48,906 nucleotides of DNA from a virus (IMGVR_UViG_3300037200_000144:1-48906), one strand, 5' to 3'; numbered from the stretch's first letter, positions 33,430-42,015 are shown. The notes: a model not told the origin generated them from the sequence alone. Translations and numbers: made by a program.

Positions 33430-34412
33430 TTGACTTCTCAGGACCGTTGAGCCTCAGAGGACTGCAAAGGACCGCAGACCAGGCCGCTGCGCTGGGTCGC
33501 CTCTCCGGCACTGGCGTAGGGGTGGATCTGATTGGCGGCGCGCCGATCCTTACCGCGGTGCCTGGTGTGTCACGCTCTTGCACTGCGCGCATTACCGGCA
33601 TTGCCCTGGAGTCGGATGGCGTGACGCCGCTACTCGACGACAACGGCGCACAGCAATACACGTGGATCGAGGAGCAGAGGATCATCGACGGCAGCGGATT
33701 CCCGCAGTGGCAGGATGTTCCTGCCGCAAGCACCCCGCGACAAAGCGTTCTGATAAATCCGGGCCAATATCTGAATCTCGCCCATGAAGCCAATGGACAA
33801 CAGGCCGCCGCCGGGGATCACGTAATTGTGTGGGCCGGAGTGACGAATGCCGCGAACAGTGGTGACATTGAGCATGTGTTTTACGCTTCGCCTTTCCCGT
33901 TGAATTTCGCGGTTTTCAATCCATCTCCCGGCTCGTCTTCTGCGCCGATGACATTCACCAACTTCTCTTCGACGTGGCCGACTGGGGAGGGTGTTTACAT
34001 CGACGCCATGAACAGCGCGCAGATCGACGTTCAAAATCTGGGAATATATCTGATAATTCTGGAAATAAACGTGAATACGAGCGCACAATCGCCGCCATTC
34101 GCCTATCAATTCCAAGTCGAGGAAGTGCTTAATGATTCTGTGGGTGGCCTGAGTACGATCGGCGCAGCGATCGACCATTGCCACGCCAGCGGGGAAATCA
34201 GCCTGCCGGTGTTTGCCGGCGGAGGCGGAAACTGCATCCTGCCCGATCTCAATAGCCCAGGCTCCGGCGCGACTCATGTATCGATAAGCAGCATTGTAAA
34301 AATCAATCCCGCCAGTTCGCTTAGCATTTCGCTTCAGGGCGTTAACGGAATGTACGACTCGAGCCTTGGCACTGTCGCCAGCGCATTCCTGTTTGTTGCG
34401 CAGTTGGGTTGA
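33426..34412 (+). CDS. Tail-tip/fibre-like protein
   Basis: 328 residues, ATGA overlap. N-terminal LRGLQRTADQAAALGRLSGTG anchoring helix, then a beta-rich, Ser/Asn-rich C-terminal region with SISLQGVNGMYDSSLGTVASAFL, a jelly-roll-like pattern of fibre tips. Likely a minor tail protein. Confidence 0.55.
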   Translation: MIDFSGPLSLRGLQRTADQAAALGRLSGTGVGVDLIGGAPILTAVPGVSRSCTARITGIALESDGVTPLLDDNGAQQYTWIEEQRIIDGSGFPQWQDVPAASTPRQSVLINPGQYLNLAHEANGQQAAAGDHVIVWAGVTNAANSGDIEHVFYASPFPLNFAVFNPSPGSSSAPMTFTNFSSTWPTGEGVYIDAMNSAQIDVQNLGIYLIILEINVNTSAQSPPFAYQFQVEEVLNDSVGGLSTIGAAIDHCHASGEISLPVFAGGGGNCILPDLNSPGSGATHVSISSIVKINPASSLSISLQGVNGMYDSSLGTVASAFLFVAQLG

Positions 34413-34467
34413 ATCGCGATTTTGAATACTAGATTTTTGGGGCGTTATCCGTAGTGAAGGTGGGTTG

Positions 34468-35481
34468 ATGGCAAAGAAATCCGAAGCTGAACAGCTCTTC
34501 GAGCGGGCACTGAAACGCAAGTCCCCCACGGACCAAACCGACCATGTTCAAGTCGGCGACGCGCCGGGATTGCCTTCGATTCCTTCGGCTCGTGGCGAGA
34601 AACCGCGATCACCACAGGAGTCCGAAAAGCTCGCCAACCTCCAGGTCATGATCGACCGCGTTTTCGCCAAGCAGCCGGCCATCAAAGCCGCGATGACGGC
34701 GCAGCTTGCCGCCGGGCAGGCATCCGCCGCGGCGACCCGCAAGCAGGTCCAGGCCGCGATGGCTGCGGCAGCGGCTAGGGGCCCAGAGCCGTCACCCGCT
34801 GCTGCGCCGTTGGCTGGAGCGCCGTCACTGGCTCCCAAAGCATCTACCGCCGGTCAGCCGCCCGTCGCCACGCCCGTCGCCACGCTGGAGGATCGTCGCA
34901 AGGCCCTCGCGACGATAACCGACGTGCGACAGCGGGACGTTACGTCGCTGCAGGCCGCGATGGCTGCGGCAGCGGCTAGGGGCCCAGAGCCGTCACCCGC
35001 TGCTGCGCCGTTGGCTGGAGCGCCGTCACTGGCTCCCAAAGCATCTACCGCCGGTCAGCCGCCCGTCGCCACGCCCGTCGCCACGCTGGAGGATCGTCGC
35101 AAGGCCCTCGCGATGATAACCGACGTGCGACAGCGGGACGTTACGTCGCTGACGACGATCGAGCCGGAGCACCTGAATTTCGGCGGACCACGAGTCCTTT
35201 TGGATTACTCAATTCCTCCCCCGCACACGCTGACCGACGCGAAGGGCCGCTACGTCGAGACCTTCCGCTGGTTCGATCGCGCGTTCCTAGTCTACGATCC
35301 GTCGATTCCGGCCGGCGAAAAGGGCAGCGAGCATGATCCGTGGTTTGGGATTAGCGGCCCGAAATTCAGGTGCTATTATCCAAATTCGAGCGCTGCGGAT
35401 TTTCAGTCGATGATGACGTCGGGAAGTTCCGGCCGCTGGCTCCATGCGTGGTCGGAAAAATCCAACTATGTGGAGTTTTGA
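34468..35481 (+). CDS. Ala/Pro-rich protein with recent internal duplication
   Basis: 337 residues. N-terminal helix KKSEAEQLFERALKRK, then two 67-residue copies of an Ala/Pro-rich helix-linker module (QAAMAAAAARGPEPSP... to DVRQRDVTSL), followed by a folded C-terminal ~105 residues with PRVLLDYSIPPPHTL and HDPWFGISGPKFRCYYP. Function unknown; a virion or host-takeover protein with a stretchable spacer is possible. Confidence 0.6.
   Translation: MAKKSEAEQLFERALKRKSPTDQTDHVQVGDAPGLPSIPSARGEKPRSPQESEKLANLQVMIDRVFAKQPAIKAAMTAQLAAGQASAAATRKQVQAAMAAAAARGPEPSPAAAPLAGAPSLAPKASTAGQPPVATPVATLEDRRKALATITDVRQRDVTSLQAAMAAAAARGPEPSPAAAPLAGAPSLAPKASTAGQPPVATPVATLEDRRKALAMITDVRQRDVTSLTTIEPEHLNFGGPRVLLDYSIPPPHTLTDAKGRYVETFRWFDRAFLVYDPSIPAGEKGSEHDPWFGISGPKFRCYYPNSSAADFQSMMTSGSSGRWLHAWSEKSNYVEF
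34750..35151 (+). repeat. Two tandem 201-bp copies
   Basis: 34750-34950 and 34951-35151 differ at one base (Thr to Met), so the duplication is very recent and keeps the frame. Confidence 0.95.
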
Positions 35482-35493
35482 GAATTTGGTATA

Positions 35494-35580
35494 ATGGGCA
35501 ATATGTTCACAATCGAGCAATATTTGATCGGGATCATGACGTTGCTGGTGCTCCTGATCCTGAGGATCGCAAAGCGATGA
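35494..35580 (+). CDS. Possible 28-residue membrane peptide
   Basis: TIEQYLIGIMTLLVLLILRIAKR is a single membrane span with a basic end; its stop overlaps the next start (ATGA). No clear ribosome site. Confidence 0.4.
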   Translation: MGNMFTIEQYLIGIMTLLVLLILRIAKR

Positions 35581-35987
35581 GCGCCGTTTTTCCATGTTCT
35601 GCCGGCTTCGCCAGCGAGCAGGGCATGATCCGCCGTTTGATCGGTGTTTGCCGCTCTGCGCTACGCACGGAGGCCCCAGAGGCCGCACGGGAACGCCTGG
35701 CGGAGGCCGTGGCCGAGATTCAGCGGGTGAACGCCGAAATCCCCGGAAAGCTGGCTATACGCTATCGGGACAGCGGCCCGTGGCTCTATCCCGACAGTAC
35801 GCCGGCCGATTATGCCGCGCTGGTGGCCTGCGGGCGCGGCGCCAAGCGGACTTGGCACGACTTCGGCTTGAGCCCAGACCAACAGCCTCGGTACGAGCCG
35901 ATCCGCATTGAGCCCAGCGACGTGATCGACTCGGAATTATTGCTAAATCACTGGGTCGTCGCATATTACCTGATTTACCGGCCATGA
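35577..35987 (+). CDS. Unknown protein
   Basis: 136 residues; helical N-terminal half (SALRTEAPEAARERLAEAVAEIQRVNAEI), mixed C-terminal half. Overlaps the ParB-like gene by 4 bp. No known family. Confidence 0.55.
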   Translation: MSAVFPCSAGFASEQGMIRRLIGVCRSALRTEAPEAARERLAEAVAEIQRVNAEIPGKLAIRYRDSGPWLYPDSTPADYAALVACGRGAKRTWHDFGLSPDQQPRYEPIRIEPSDVIDSELLLNHWVVAYYLIYRP

Positions 35988-36586
35988 CGAAACCGAAAAG
36001 CAAGATTCCACGCTCCTTGCGCCTGGAATGGCGAACGCCGGCCGAGTTGACGGACAATCCCGAAAACTGGCGGACGCACCCCACCGCGCAAACCGAGGGC
36101 CTTGCCGCCGTGATTGGGCAAGTCGGATGGGCCGGGGCCGCGCTCTACAACGAGCGAACCAAGCGATTGATCGATGGCCACGCCCGAAAGCACCTTCCGG
36201 ATGAATTGCTTGTCGATGGAAAAATGCCCGTGCTGGTAGGCAATTGGACGGAAGAGCAAGAGCGGATGATCCTGCTGACACTCGACCCGCTGGCAGCATT
36301 AGCGGAGGCCGACAACGACATCCTGGGCAAGCTCCTGCTGGCGAGCCAAAGCGAAGATGCGGCCGTTCAGGCGCTCTTTGATGGGCTGGCGGAGGAGAAC
36401 GTGATTGACATCTTCGCGGATGGCGAGGAACTCCCCAACATCAACGAAACGACTCGCCACACCGTTGTCGTTCCGTACAATGATGGTGACATTCCGATTT
36501 TACAGAAATTTTTGGAAGTCGACGAACTGCCGGATCGACTTGGAAAGGCGATCATTGAGCGAATTAAAGCAATCGCTGCGGCTTGA
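35984..36586 (+). CDS. ParB-like nuclease-domain protein
   Basis: 200 residues. TPAELTDNPENWRTHP...GLAAVIGQVGWAGAALYNE, then LIDGHARKHL and MPVLVGNWTEEQERMILLTLDP, the ParB N-terminal (CTP-binding/Spo0J-like) fold as found in phage DNA-modification and packaging clusters. No HTH is obvious. Coupled to the Mom-like gene that overlaps its end. Confidence 0.8.
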   Translation: MTKPKSKIPRSLRLEWRTPAELTDNPENWRTHPTAQTEGLAAVIGQVGWAGAALYNERTKRLIDGHARKHLPDELLVDGKMPVLVGNWTEEQERMILLTLDPLAALAEADNDILGKLLLASQSEDAAVQALFDGLAEENVIDIFADGEELPNINETTRHTVVVPYNDGDIPILQKFLEVDELPDRLGKAIIERIKAIAAA

Positions 36587-37343
36587 GAAAATCGCCAATA
36601 TCGAGGCGGCCGCACTACTGAACGCAAAGCACCCCTTGGGCAGCGGCCACTCGTTCGCGTTCTCTCTAGGCGTGTTCTGGCGAGACCATTGCGAAGGCGT
36701 CTTGACCTTCGGCTGTCCAATCAGCAATAACGCCGTAAAACGCTATGGGCTAAGACAATGCGATTCCCTAGAGCTTCGAAAATTTTGGATAAGCGACGTG
36801 CCGCCGAAGAACTCGGAAAGTCGAATTCTCGCTATTGCGGCCAGGATCATTCGCAAGCGGTATCCGCAATTGTGGCTCCTGCTGACGTACTGCGCAGGCG
36901 ACGAAGCCGCATCAGCCTACAAGGCGGCGGGCTGGATTCCATGCGAGGCACACCAATACGTCCGCGAAGTAAAAATCAACGGTCGATGGCTGAGCGTGCG
37001 CAATGCAAATAGGCTGGGCGTGACGAAGCAGGCCGCGGAGAAGAAAAGCGAGAATCGGCGGAAATTCGTTCTTCCGCTGACGGCCGCCGCGGCTCAACTG
37101 ATTGCGGCGAAGAGCGAGCGTTCCGCCGGCATAGCGGCAAAGACAATTGGAACTTCGACAGCGAATAATCCCAGCCTGCCCAAGACGGGCACGGGCTCGA
37201 TCGACCTGACATTTGCCAGCACCCAAGCGAAGTCGCCCGGATCGCCCCCGCAACAGGCCGCGGATTCGTCGCCCGCCACGAAACGCCGGCAGTCCACCAA
37301 ATCCACCAAGGCCACGGCAACGCCCGTAGGATCGGAGTCATGA
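36555..37343 (+). CDS. Mom-like GNAT-fold DNA modification protein
   Basis: 262 residues from TTG 36555 (GAAAGG 6 bp upstream). Residues ~20-140 follow the Mu Mom layout: GSGHSFAFSLGVFWRDHCEGVLTFGCP, then CDSLELRKFWISDVPPKNSESRIL, then WLLLTYCAGDEAASAYKAAGWIP. Mom modifies adenine N6 in phage DNA to evade restriction. The last ~100 residues are low-complexity and run antisense over the ASCH gene. Pairing with a ParB-like gene is recurrent in phages. Confidence 0.7.
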   Translation: MSELKQSLRLEKIANIEAAALLNAKHPLGSGHSFAFSLGVFWRDHCEGVLTFGCPISNNAVKRYGLRQCDSLELRKFWISDVPPKNSESRILAIAARIIRKRYPQLWLLLTYCAGDEAASAYKAAGWIPCEAHQYVREVKINGRWLSVRNANRLGVTKQAAEKKSENRRKFVLPLTAAAAQLIAAKSERSAGIAAKTIGTSTANNPSLPKTGTGSIDLTFASTQAKSPGSPPQQAADSSPATKRRQSTKSTKATATPVGSES

Positions 37344-37474
37344 GCCTTTTTTCCGGCACAGATCAAGAGCGGCCCCCGGTACTTGGTGGGCCAGGACCTG
37401 ACCTCGATGGTTTTTTCGCCCCGGGCGATCATCGAGGCCCAGGGCTGCCGGATACTAAGACCGCGAAACTTCAT
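37094..37474 (-). CDS. ASCH-domain protein
   Basis: 126 residues on the - strand: GLSIRQPWASMIARGEKTIEVRSWP...RGPLLICAGKK, then FAWVLANVRSIEPVPVLGRLG, a complete ASCH (PUA-like RNA-binding) domain. Starts inside the 3' end of the LAGLIDADG gene (21-bp overlap), so probably co-transcribed. Antisense to the C-terminal tail of the Mom-like gene; the ASCH frame is the better-supported protein in that overlap. Confidence 0.75.
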   Translation of the reverse strand: MKFRGLSIRQPWASMIARGEKTIEVRSWPTKYRGPLLICAGKKAHDSDPTGVAVALVDLVDCRRFVAGDESAACCGGDPGDFAWVLANVRSIEPVPVLGRLGLFAVEVPIVFAAMPAERSLFAAIS

Positions 37475-38267
37475 TGGCTTTCTTCACGAGTTCGGACTGA
37501 GGAAAATAACGTTGGATCGAACTGAATCCAGGAATCGAGTAGCACGCCCGTTGGGTCGGCTTTACCCCCGATTCGATCAGCGCGCGGATCCCGCAGATAA
37601 CGCGGGGCAGTGTATCGCGAATCAACTTTCGATGTTTCGCGGCGGCCCCGAGTCGTTGCGATGCTCGTCGCGCGGCCGAAAGGTCGGGATGGTACGTCGC
37701 GACTATCGCCTGCAGCGCGTCCGTCTTGCGGCGAATCGAACTGCCCACCAAATCAGCAAACCGGGAGTAATTGGCTCGCGATGCCCGGACTACCAATTCG
37801 TGAACGACCTTCGTCCCCTTGTGGGTCGCGCTGTTTTTGGTGGCCCGCAAAATCGTCGGGATTCCGAGGTCGTCGAGATAACGGACGGCAATCTCCAAGG
37901 TTTCCCGGCGGGTGGAGTAGAACGCGACGCGCCGGGAGTAAGACGATTCTCCGCGACGAAGTTTGCAAAGTTGGGCGTTGCCCTCGCTATCAAACAGACC
38001 CCGCAGCCACGCCCCCGTAGTGAGGGCGCACGTCGCCTCAAAAGTCAGTACCGCATTAAATCTGCCGGTCTTGTTGCCGACCCGAGCGAGCCAGTATCCC
38101 CGTTCGTCGCGCGCGGACTTGACCGAGACGGAAAATGCGGCGCGAATCGTCCGCACGAACTGACGGGAGAAATCGCGGTCGTTGCACCGCAGTCCGAACG
38201 TTTTGGTACACCAAGCATCGCCGCGAGCGACACCTGCAAGGTAGGCGAAAGATTGAAGTTGTTCCAT
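37455..38267 (-). CDS. LAGLIDADG homing endonuclease-like protein
   Basis: 270 residues. Two LAGLIDADG-type helices: FAYLAGVARGDAW near residue 8 and WLRGLFDSEGNA near residue 88, each with the metal-binding acid. Helical C-terminal end. The ATG at 38267 lies about 7 bases downstream of a perfect -10, so the mRNA is probably leaderless. Free-standing, on the opposite strand between the Mom-like and terminase genes, as expected of a mobile gene. Confidence 0.75.
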   Translation of the reverse strand: MEQLQSFAYLAGVARGDAWCTKTFGLRCNDRDFSRQFVRTIRAAFSVSVKSARDERGYWLARVGNKTGRFNAVLTFEATCALTTGAWLRGLFDSEGNAQLCKLRRGESSYSRRVAFYSTRRETLEIAVRYLDDLGIPTILRATKNSATHKGTKVVHELVVRASRANYSRFADLVGSSIRRKTDALQAIVATYHPDLSAARRASQRLGAAAKHRKLIRDTLPRVICGIRALIESGVKPTQRACYSIPGFSSIQRYFPQSELVKKANEVSRS

Positions 38268-38273
38268 TGCCAA

Positions 38274-38302
38274 ATTATACGCTGTATTGTTACTGCCGTC
38301 AA
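38274..38302 (-). promoter_or_regulatory. Sigma70 promoter of the LAGLIDADG/ASCH pair
   Basis: On the - strand TTGACG (38302-38297), 17-bp spacer, TATAAT (38279-38274). Transcription would begin at or within a base or two of the ATG. Confidence 0.85.
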
Positions 38303-38436
38303 TGGGGCGGCTAAGCCGATACCTAGTACGGGCTTGCGAGCCCATTTTTTCGCGTCCGAAGTGACACCAGCGACACGCCGGGCTTTCCAGCCCGGAAAGG
38401 GCGGTTCGTGCCCGACCCGGACGCTTTGATCCAATC

Positions 38437-38997
38437 ATGTCCAAAAAATCAAAAAAACAGAGGCTGTTTACAACGCCCATCGTGGAGAAACCCCCTCATG
38501 TGGGGGAAGTTCCGGGAAGTGATTCGGCCAAGCAGGTTCAATTTCTGGCCGCATACGCGATCTTGGGGGCGGTCGGCAAAGCAGCAAAGGCGGCCGGCTG
38601 TGATCGCCGCAGCCATATCTATTGGCTCGCCAACGATGCCGACTACCCGGCCCGCTTTGCCGACGCCCAGGCCACGGCAAATGAGGCCCTGGAAATTGAA
38701 TGCCGTCGTCGGGCGGAGCGGGGTGTAGAGCGGATGAAATTTTACAAGGGCGAGCCGATCATGGATCCGCGAACCGGCAAGCCCTACATTGAGCATGAAT
38801 ACTCGGATACGCTTCTCGCCATGCTGCTCAAGGCCCACCTTCCGGACAAATATGTTGATCGGGTTGAGCAAAAGAACATCGACGGCGGACAGGATTTGCC
38901 CGAGGCCACGAAGGAAATTATGAGCAATGCGGAAGTCCGAAAAGCCCTCCTTGCGGCCGAGCGTGAGGCAGAAGACAAGCGCACGGCCGATCCATGA
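38437..38997 (+). CDS. Terminase small subunit
   Basis: 186 residues with an N-terminal HTH-like segment (FLAAYAILGAVGKAAKAAGCDRRSHIYWLAND...YPARFADA), then a helical region and GVERMKFYKGEPIMD. Precedes the large subunit with ATGA overlap. Recognizes the packaging site, which is not identified here. Confidence 0.75.
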   Translation: MSKKSKKQRLFTTPIVEKPPHVGEVPGSDSAKQVQFLAAYAILGAVGKAAKAAGCDRRSHIYWLANDADYPARFADAQATANEALEIECRRRAERGVERMKFYKGEPIMDPRTGKPYIEHEYSDTLLAMLLKAHLPDKYVDRVEQKNIDGGQDLPEATKEIMSNAEVRKALLAAEREAEDKRTADP

Positions 38998-40349
38998 GCA
39001 TCATCCATCATCCGTTTCTATTGCCCTCGACCCTGGCGCGGACCTACTATCCCGATTGGGTCTATCCACGGCATATCGAACGATTCCAGGAGGCCGCATT
39101 AGAACTCGTCTGGGGCCATCTCTATCGCTTGCTCGTATCTATCCCGGTACGTCACGGCAAGTCAGCGTTTTGGAGCGTGGTCTTACCGGCCTGGCACGTT
39201 CTGAACAAGCCGGACGATCTTGTGTTGATTGCTTCCTCGGGCAGCGATCTCGCCGAAGAATTCTCCAAGCAGGCGCTGGAGATTGTCCGCGAGGCCGCGC
39301 CGATCATCGGCCTGGAGATTGATCCGAATTGGCAGGCCCGAGGATCTTGGAGATTGCGCGGGCACCGTGGGGGCGTGGAAGCGGCCGGCGCCGGAACTCA
39401 GGTCAACGGCCGCGGATTCGGCTTGGCTATCGGGGACGATCTCACGAAAGACGAGGAAGCGGCAAGGTCTCCTTCAATGCGATCAAGCCTGATGAATTGG
39501 ATTCACGGCGACTTGATCCGTCGAATGGAGCCTGATGGACGAATCGCGTTCATTATGTCGAGGAAGCATTTGGAGGATCCGATCGGCCAAATGCTCAAAA
39601 TGAACGCCGAACTGCCGGCGCGTTTGAAGTGGCAGCAGATTCTTTTTAAGGCCATCGACGACGATGGCCGCGCCCTCTGGCCGGAGCGTTACCCGATTGA
39701 TGTTCTCCTGGGAGCCAAACGCGAATTGGAAGTTGCCCGCAAGTCTCATTTTTGGTCGAGCATGTACCAACAGAATCCGCGCAGCGATCCGGCCGCTTGC
39801 GAATGGCCCGACCCCTACTTCACCGATATTTTCTTCACTGCGATTCCGCCGAACATAACTCCCCGGCTGAAAATCGTTTGCTGCGATCCGAGCAAGAGCA
39901 GCAAGAGCAAGGCGGGTGACTACTCGGCCGTCTTAACTTTAATTCTCGACAACTCAGGCACGCTCTGGGTAGCTGATGCCTGGCTCTGGCAATGCCCGCT
40001 ATCGGAATGTGTCGAGCAGTTCGCGGCCACGATCATTCGAGAGAGGCCGCAAGCCGCGATCATTGAAACTATGCTTGGGGCCGAGCTTGCCATTATGGAC
40101 GCGCAGCGCTTGCTCGATGCCGCCGACAATCGCACTCCACTCTATCCATATAATTCCATGGAAAATAAGAACGTTAGAATCCGCGTGGCGCTGACGGGCT
40201 GGCTTGCAAAGGCACGCCTGAAAGTCTGCGATACCGTAGGCGGCCGGCTTGGCGTGGGGCAAATGATGGAGTTTCCCAGCGCCGAGCACGACGATTTTCC
40301 GGACGCACTGGCCCAGGGCATTAGCCTGATGGATGCGTTGCTGGGTTGA
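38994..40349 (+). CDS. Terminase large subunit
   Basis: 451 residues. Walker A variant PVRHGKSAFW at ~51-60, Walker B region GLAIGDDLTKDEEA near 145, coupling motif IMSRKH near 185, and RNase H-type nuclease: VCCDPSKSSKSKAGDYSAV (~300), AAIIETMLGAE (~360) and EHDDFPDALAQ (~435). It drives DNA packaging and cuts concatemers. Complete. Confidence 0.9.
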   Translation: MSIIHHPFLLPSTLARTYYPDWVYPRHIERFQEAALELVWGHLYRLLVSIPVRHGKSAFWSVVLPAWHVLNKPDDLVLIASSGSDLAEEFSKQALEIVREAAPIIGLEIDPNWQARGSWRLRGHRGGVEAAGAGTQVNGRGFGLAIGDDLTKDEEAARSPSMRSSLMNWIHGDLIRRMEPDGRIAFIMSRKHLEDPIGQMLKMNAELPARLKWQQILFKAIDDDGRALWPERYPIDVLLGAKRELEVARKSHFWSSMYQQNPRSDPAACEWPDPYFTDIFFTAIPPNITPRLKIVCCDPSKSSKSKAGDYSAVLTLILDNSGTLWVADAWLWQCPLSECVEQFAATIIRERPQAAIIETMLGAELAIMDAQRLLDAADNRTPLYPYNSMENKNVRIRVALTGWLAKARLKVCDTVGGRLGVGQMMEFPSAEHDDFPDALAQGISLMDALLG

Positions 40350-40389
40350 TGCGGAGGCTTCCGGCGCATATACTTTCTTGGCATTTCGC

Positions 40390-40418
40390 TTGACTTTCCC
40401 GGCGGAATTACCGATGAT
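40390..40418 (+). promoter_or_regulatory. Sigma70-like promoter of the Xre gene
   Basis: TTGACT (40390-40395), 17-bp spacer, GATGAT (40413-40418). Confidence 0.55.
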
Positions 40419-40443
40419 TAAAAATAGCAGGGAACACTAATTA

Positions 40444-40707
40444 ATGCAAGACAGCAAGAAAAAACGCCCCAAGCGCCGGACAGGTCGCACAGAACTGGGG
40501 CGACGACTTTTCGATGCCCGCCGCATCGCCGAGCTATCGCAGACCGAGGCCGCCAAACGGCTCGGAATGCTTCCGCAAACGCTCTGTTTTTTGGAGCACG
40601 GACGCAACGGCAACGGCGGAATCTACGATCCGTCGCTGGCAATTCTCAGGAAAATGGCGATAGTCTATTCGCGTCCCCTGGAATCTTTGATTAGCAGAAT
40701 ACGCTAA
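40444..40707 (+). CDS. Xre-family HTH regulator
   Basis: 87 residues: basic arm KKKRPKRRTGRTELGRRL, then the Xre HTH (SQTEAAKRLGMLPQTLCFLEHGRN) and a C-terminal helix. Sits between two promoters at the boundary of late (terminase) and early genes, a place fitting a transcription switch. Operators are not identified. Confidence 0.8.
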   Translation: MQDSKKKRPKRRTGRTELGRRLFDARRIAELSQTEAAKRLGMLPQTLCFLEHGRNGNGGIYDPSLAILRKMAIVYSRPLESLISRIR

Positions 40708-40759
40708 CTCTAATAATGGTAATGACTTACGACAATCCGAAAAAATATTGTTAGTACGC

Positions 40760-40788
40760 TTGACTAATTTTATGAAGTGACGTATGAT
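40760..40788 (+). promoter_or_regulatory. Strong sigma70 promoter of the early block
   Basis: TTGACT (40760-40765), 17-bp spacer, TATGAT (40783-40788), in AT-rich sequence unlike its surroundings. Confidence 0.8.
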
Positions 40789-40836
40789 ATAGATGTAGGA
40801 TGAATCACAAATGAAACTCGCCGACTGAGTGAGTCG

Positions 40837-40856
40837 GAGCGAAAGGAAAAATTATG
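40837..40856 (+). repeat. Leader repeat with ribosome site (copy 1)
   Basis: GAGCGAAAGGAAAAATTATG, repeated exactly at 41118-41137; upstream a small stem CCGACT/AGTCGG. The ATG is the start of the following gene in both places. Confidence 0.85.
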
Positions 40857-40994
40857 ACTCAAAAAGAAATCACCCTGGCCAACGAGATCACCCTGGCCGC
40901 CTGCAAGCTTTTCGGCTGGGATTTTTGCGAGATTGATGGCGTCATTTACCCCGGCACCGCGGGCGAGATGGCCGAGATTTTGGCGATCGACTGA
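40854..40994 (+). CDS. Small unknown protein
   Basis: 46 residues, first gene of the early block: MTQKEITLANEITLAACKLFGWDF... acidic end. Behind a strong promoter and a repeated leader element. Unknown function. Confidence 0.55.
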   Translation: MTQKEITLANEITLAACKLFGWDFCEIDGVIYPGTAGEMAEILAID

Positions 40995-41117
40995 CCTTCC
41001 TTGCTCCCGGCTAGCCTGAGATGCCGGGAGCCGCTGGGGCTCGACTCTGCCACCTGCCCGTGGTGAGCCCTGCACGCCGTTTTTGCCGACGCGAGTTGGC
41101 CGGCGACCGAGAGCAGA

Positions 41118-41137
41118 GAGCGAAAGGAAAAATTATG
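41118..41137 (+). repeat. Leader repeat with ribosome site (copy 2)
   Basis: Identical to 40837-40856; carries the start of the gene at 41135. Confidence 0.85.
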
Positions 41138-41635
41138 CGTGTTATTGTTTCGCGAATCACTAACGATCTGGAAGTCGAGCCAGCCGGGTACATGGGGCTT
41201 TGCCGCCCCTTGCTGCGACATAAAAACTTTGGCTATATCAGCCTAACCCCCCAGGGCGTCAGCGTCGGCAACGGCCGGCCCAACGCCGTGTTCGTCGCGT
41301 GGCAGGAACTGGTAGACGCGGCTATGCAGCCTGATGAGTCCCTCGCGGTGGTGTATCGCTCCATCCTGGCCGGTCTTTGCCGCCAGGATACCCAGCGCGC
41401 AATGAGGTACTCGCTGTTCCCGACGACGGTGGAATGTTGCGACGGTTACTCCGGTCACATGTCCCGGTGGCTGGAGTTGGTGCTCGTGTTCGATTCATCA
41501 GCTACGCATTACTGCGGTGCGGGTGATCGCGTAGCGACTATAGGTCGCTCGCGCGAGCTGCTTAACGCGATCCCTGGCGGTGACAGCCTCCGCCAGATGA
41601 ACGCCCTCTCCCAAAGAATTCTTGGAGTCAGCTAG
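41135..41635 (+). CDS. Unknown protein
   Basis: 166 residues starting MRVIVSRITNDLEVEPAGYMG. Mixed alpha/beta. The region between the previous gene and this start contains only the leader. No family recognized. Confidence 0.6.
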   Translation: MRVIVSRITNDLEVEPAGYMGLCRPLLRHKNFGYISLTPQGVSVGNGRPNAVFVAWQELVDAAMQPDESLAVVYRSILAGLCRQDTQRAMRYSLFPTTVECCDGYSGHMSRWLELVLVFDSSATHYCGAGDRVATIGRSRELLNAIPGGDSLRQMNALSQRILGVS

Positions 41636-41643
41636 AGAGAGAA

Positions 41644-41679
41644 ACTCGGCCGCAGAGTGGAGCGGCAGCGAAAGAGGAA
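41644..41679 (+). repeat. 36-bp leader repeat (copy 1 of 2)
   Basis: Exactly repeated at 41980-42015. Contains GCAGAGTGGAGCGGC then GCGAAAGAGGAA, a relative of the shorter leader at 40837. Places a ribosome site before the gene at 41684. Confidence 0.9.
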
Positions 41680-41683
41680 AAAT

Positions 41684-41872
41684 ATGGCGGAGACATTTAC
41701 CCTGGAGCTTTGTCGCTCCAATTCGATTGGCGGCTTTGGCGAGCCAACCGTGATCGAAACGTGGCAATTCCCCACCCAGGAGGCCCTTGATGCGGCGCTG
41801 GCAGTCGAGACGGAGCGGCCAAACGGCTACTTCGTCCGGCGCGCCGAAGACATGTTCGGCGATCCGTGCTGA
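41684..41872 (+). CDS. Small unknown protein
   Basis: 62 residues starting MAETFTLELCRSN. Ends EDMFGDPC. ATG just after the AAAGAGGAA leader. Unknown function. Confidence 0.55.
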   Translation: MAETFTLELCRSNSIGGFGEPTVIETWQFPTQEALDAALAVETERPNGYFVRRAEDMFGDPC

Positions 41873-41979
41873 CCCCTGAGCCGCTGCAATTCGCAGCGAC
41901 CTCGCCGGGGTGCAGACACAGGAGGGCGCTTTTCCGCCAGGCGAAACCGGCGGGCGTTGACGGCGCACGCAGCGCCGTG

Positions 41980-42015
41980 ACTCGGCCGCAGAGTGGAGCG
42001 GCAGCGAAAGAGGAA
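41980..42015 (+). repeat. 36-bp leader repeat (copy 2 of 2)
   Basis: Identical to 41644-41679; precedes the HTH gene at 42035. Confidence 0.9.
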
